In this document: positions 15,610 through 16,261 of the stretch, piece after piece
Numbering within the stretch: the stretch's first letter is position 1
Layout of the letters: every line of letters starts with the position of its first letter
Assembly (NCBI GenBank): GCA_964360145.1
Contig: CAYHWW010000066.1
Location: forward strand, 1 to 16,261
Length of the DNA stretch: 16,261 nt
Source of the DNA: CAYHWW01 sp964360145
GTDB taxonomy: Bacteria; Bdellovibrionota; UBA1018; CAYHWW01
Direction: 5' to 3'
Translations under genes and position numbers: made by a program
The notes under the pieces: generated by a model
The model's database searches: none
The model's input: only the letters and a program-made list of their open reading frames with translations
Told to the model about the DNA's origin: nothing

Positions 15610-16261
15610 CTCGCAACTCTTGGGCGCGGTCTGCTTTGCCTATTTTTTTAAAACTCTCGATGGTGACGCGGTAAACTTCGCGGTCATTGACGCCATTTCT
15701 GAGAAGCTCTTGCCCCCGGCCCGCCACGAGCTCAGCCTTGTTTTCCTTGCTGGAAATCACAAGGGACGCCACGGCGTATTGAGGGTCTTCTTCCGTGGGC
15801 TTGGCGAATCTTTTCAAGACTGTTTTCGCATCAGCCACTTGATCGAACTGGACGAGGGTTTCGATCGCCTTTTTCAAGATGGAATGGCTGCCTGCGGCGG
15901 ATACACTGGCCTTTTGAATGAGGTCCACGCCGGTTTTGTGTTCCAGGATTTCAAGGTAATGCTTCCCACAAACGATGAGCGCCGCGCAGACGCTCTTGAT
16001 CATTTCCTCGCTGCGCTCGTCGATCTTGAGGAAGCCCTGATAATACGCATCCACGTCAGAGTAGTGTTTTGTCTGGATGGCAAGCTTCAGGACCGTGGAC
16101 AGGCGCTTGGGGTTGGCGGGGAAGAAACGCACGGTTTGCTGCACGACCTCGTAGGCCGCATCATATTTTTTTGAGTACATGAGAAGATCAAACAGGCCCA
16201 CCAGGCATTTATAATGTATTTTATTGAGACCAAGCCCTTTCTGGTAGCTCATCGCGGAGCC
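15563..16261 (-). CDS. TPR-repeat protein, C-terminal part (5' end outside window)
   Basis: The frame is open to the window edge; 233 codons are visible, including the stop. An ATG at 16252 lacks a ribosome site and sits inside a TPR-like helix, so the real start is most likely beyond the window. The sequence is all helical with TPR-like pairs, for example SYQKGLGLNKIHYKCLVGLF near the start, YDAAYEVVQQTVRFFPANP, and near the end KIGKADRAQELRDEAAKLYP. TPR domains bind proteins. The layout resembles the C-terminal part of response regulators of the REC-TPR type, which would make it a candidate partner of the hybrid kinase that follows; the receiver would have to lie beyond the right edge. The stop at 15563 overlaps the kinase start, so the two genes are probably translationally coupled. 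The fold is fairly sure; the receiver link is inference. Confidence 0.75.
   Translation of the reverse strand, partial: GSAMSYQKGLGLNKIHYKCLVGLFDLLMYSKKYDAAYEVVQQTVRFFPANPKRLSTVLKLAIQTKHYSDVDAYYQGFLKIDERSEEMIKSVCAALIVCGKHYLEILEHKTGVDLIQKASVSAAGSHSILKKAIETLVQFDQVADAKTVLKRFAKPTEEDPQYAVASLVISSKENKAELVAGRGQELLRNGVNDREVYRVTIESFKKIGKADRAQELRDEAAKLYPEFKHEIQ

Noticed and set aside
15620..16174. A 184-codon plus-strand frame opposite the TPR gene.
   Set aside because: The minus-strand frame shows TPR pattern and couples to the kinase; the plus-strand frame shows nothing recognisable.

Overview
The window is a dense block of bacterial signal-transduction genes. It holds four histidine kinases, eight receiver domains, one HPt domain, one free-standing CheR and one CheB-CheR-kinase fusion, in about 16 kb. 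None of the four kinases shows a signal peptide or a hydrophobic membrane segment, so all look cytoplasmic. No two-component protein fully inside the window carries a DNA-binding or enzymatic output domain. There are no tRNA, rRNA, CRISPR or transposase signals. The base composition is moderate by eye. The soluble multi-PAS hybrid kinases and the TPR protein at the right edge suggest an environmental Gram-negative bacterium, perhaps from the Bdellovibrionota or former Deltaproteobacteria. That assignment is a weak inference.

Layout. (1) 1-612, plus strand: the 3' end of an AraC-type regulator, then a small VOC (glyoxalase/bleomycin-resistance fold) protein. (2) 7464-640, minus strand: a five-gene unit in transcription order: single-domain receiver, PAS3-GAF-kinase-REC3 hybrid, CheR, REC-kinase, single-domain receiver. 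The last four genes are tightly packed (gaps of 5 and 2 nt, then an 11-nt overlap); the first is separated from the second by 97 nt. (3) 7629-12491, plus strand and divergent from that unit: a 1620-residue CheB-CheR-coiled-coil-PAS-kinase-REC fusion. (4) 16261-12505, minus strand: the C-terminal part of a TPR protein overlapping a BarA/ArcB-like PAS-kinase-REC-HPt hybrid.

Working model (inference). The divergent blocks (2) and (3) form one sensory network in which soluble PAS/GAF sensors feed phosphoryl groups into free receivers, while CheR and CheB domains add methyl-based adaptation without any visible MCP. The most notable signal is in the fusion protein. The helix between its CheR domain and its first downstream PAS domain is a run of heptads with Glu-Glu pairs flanked by small residues, closely resembling the methylation helix of chemoreceptors. 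This suggests that the protein carries its own substrate for methylation and demethylation. Other points of interest are a palindrome that covers the Shine-Dalgarno site and TTG start of the last operon gene, a triplicated PAS unit, and a possible receiver-gene relic in the 97-nt gap.
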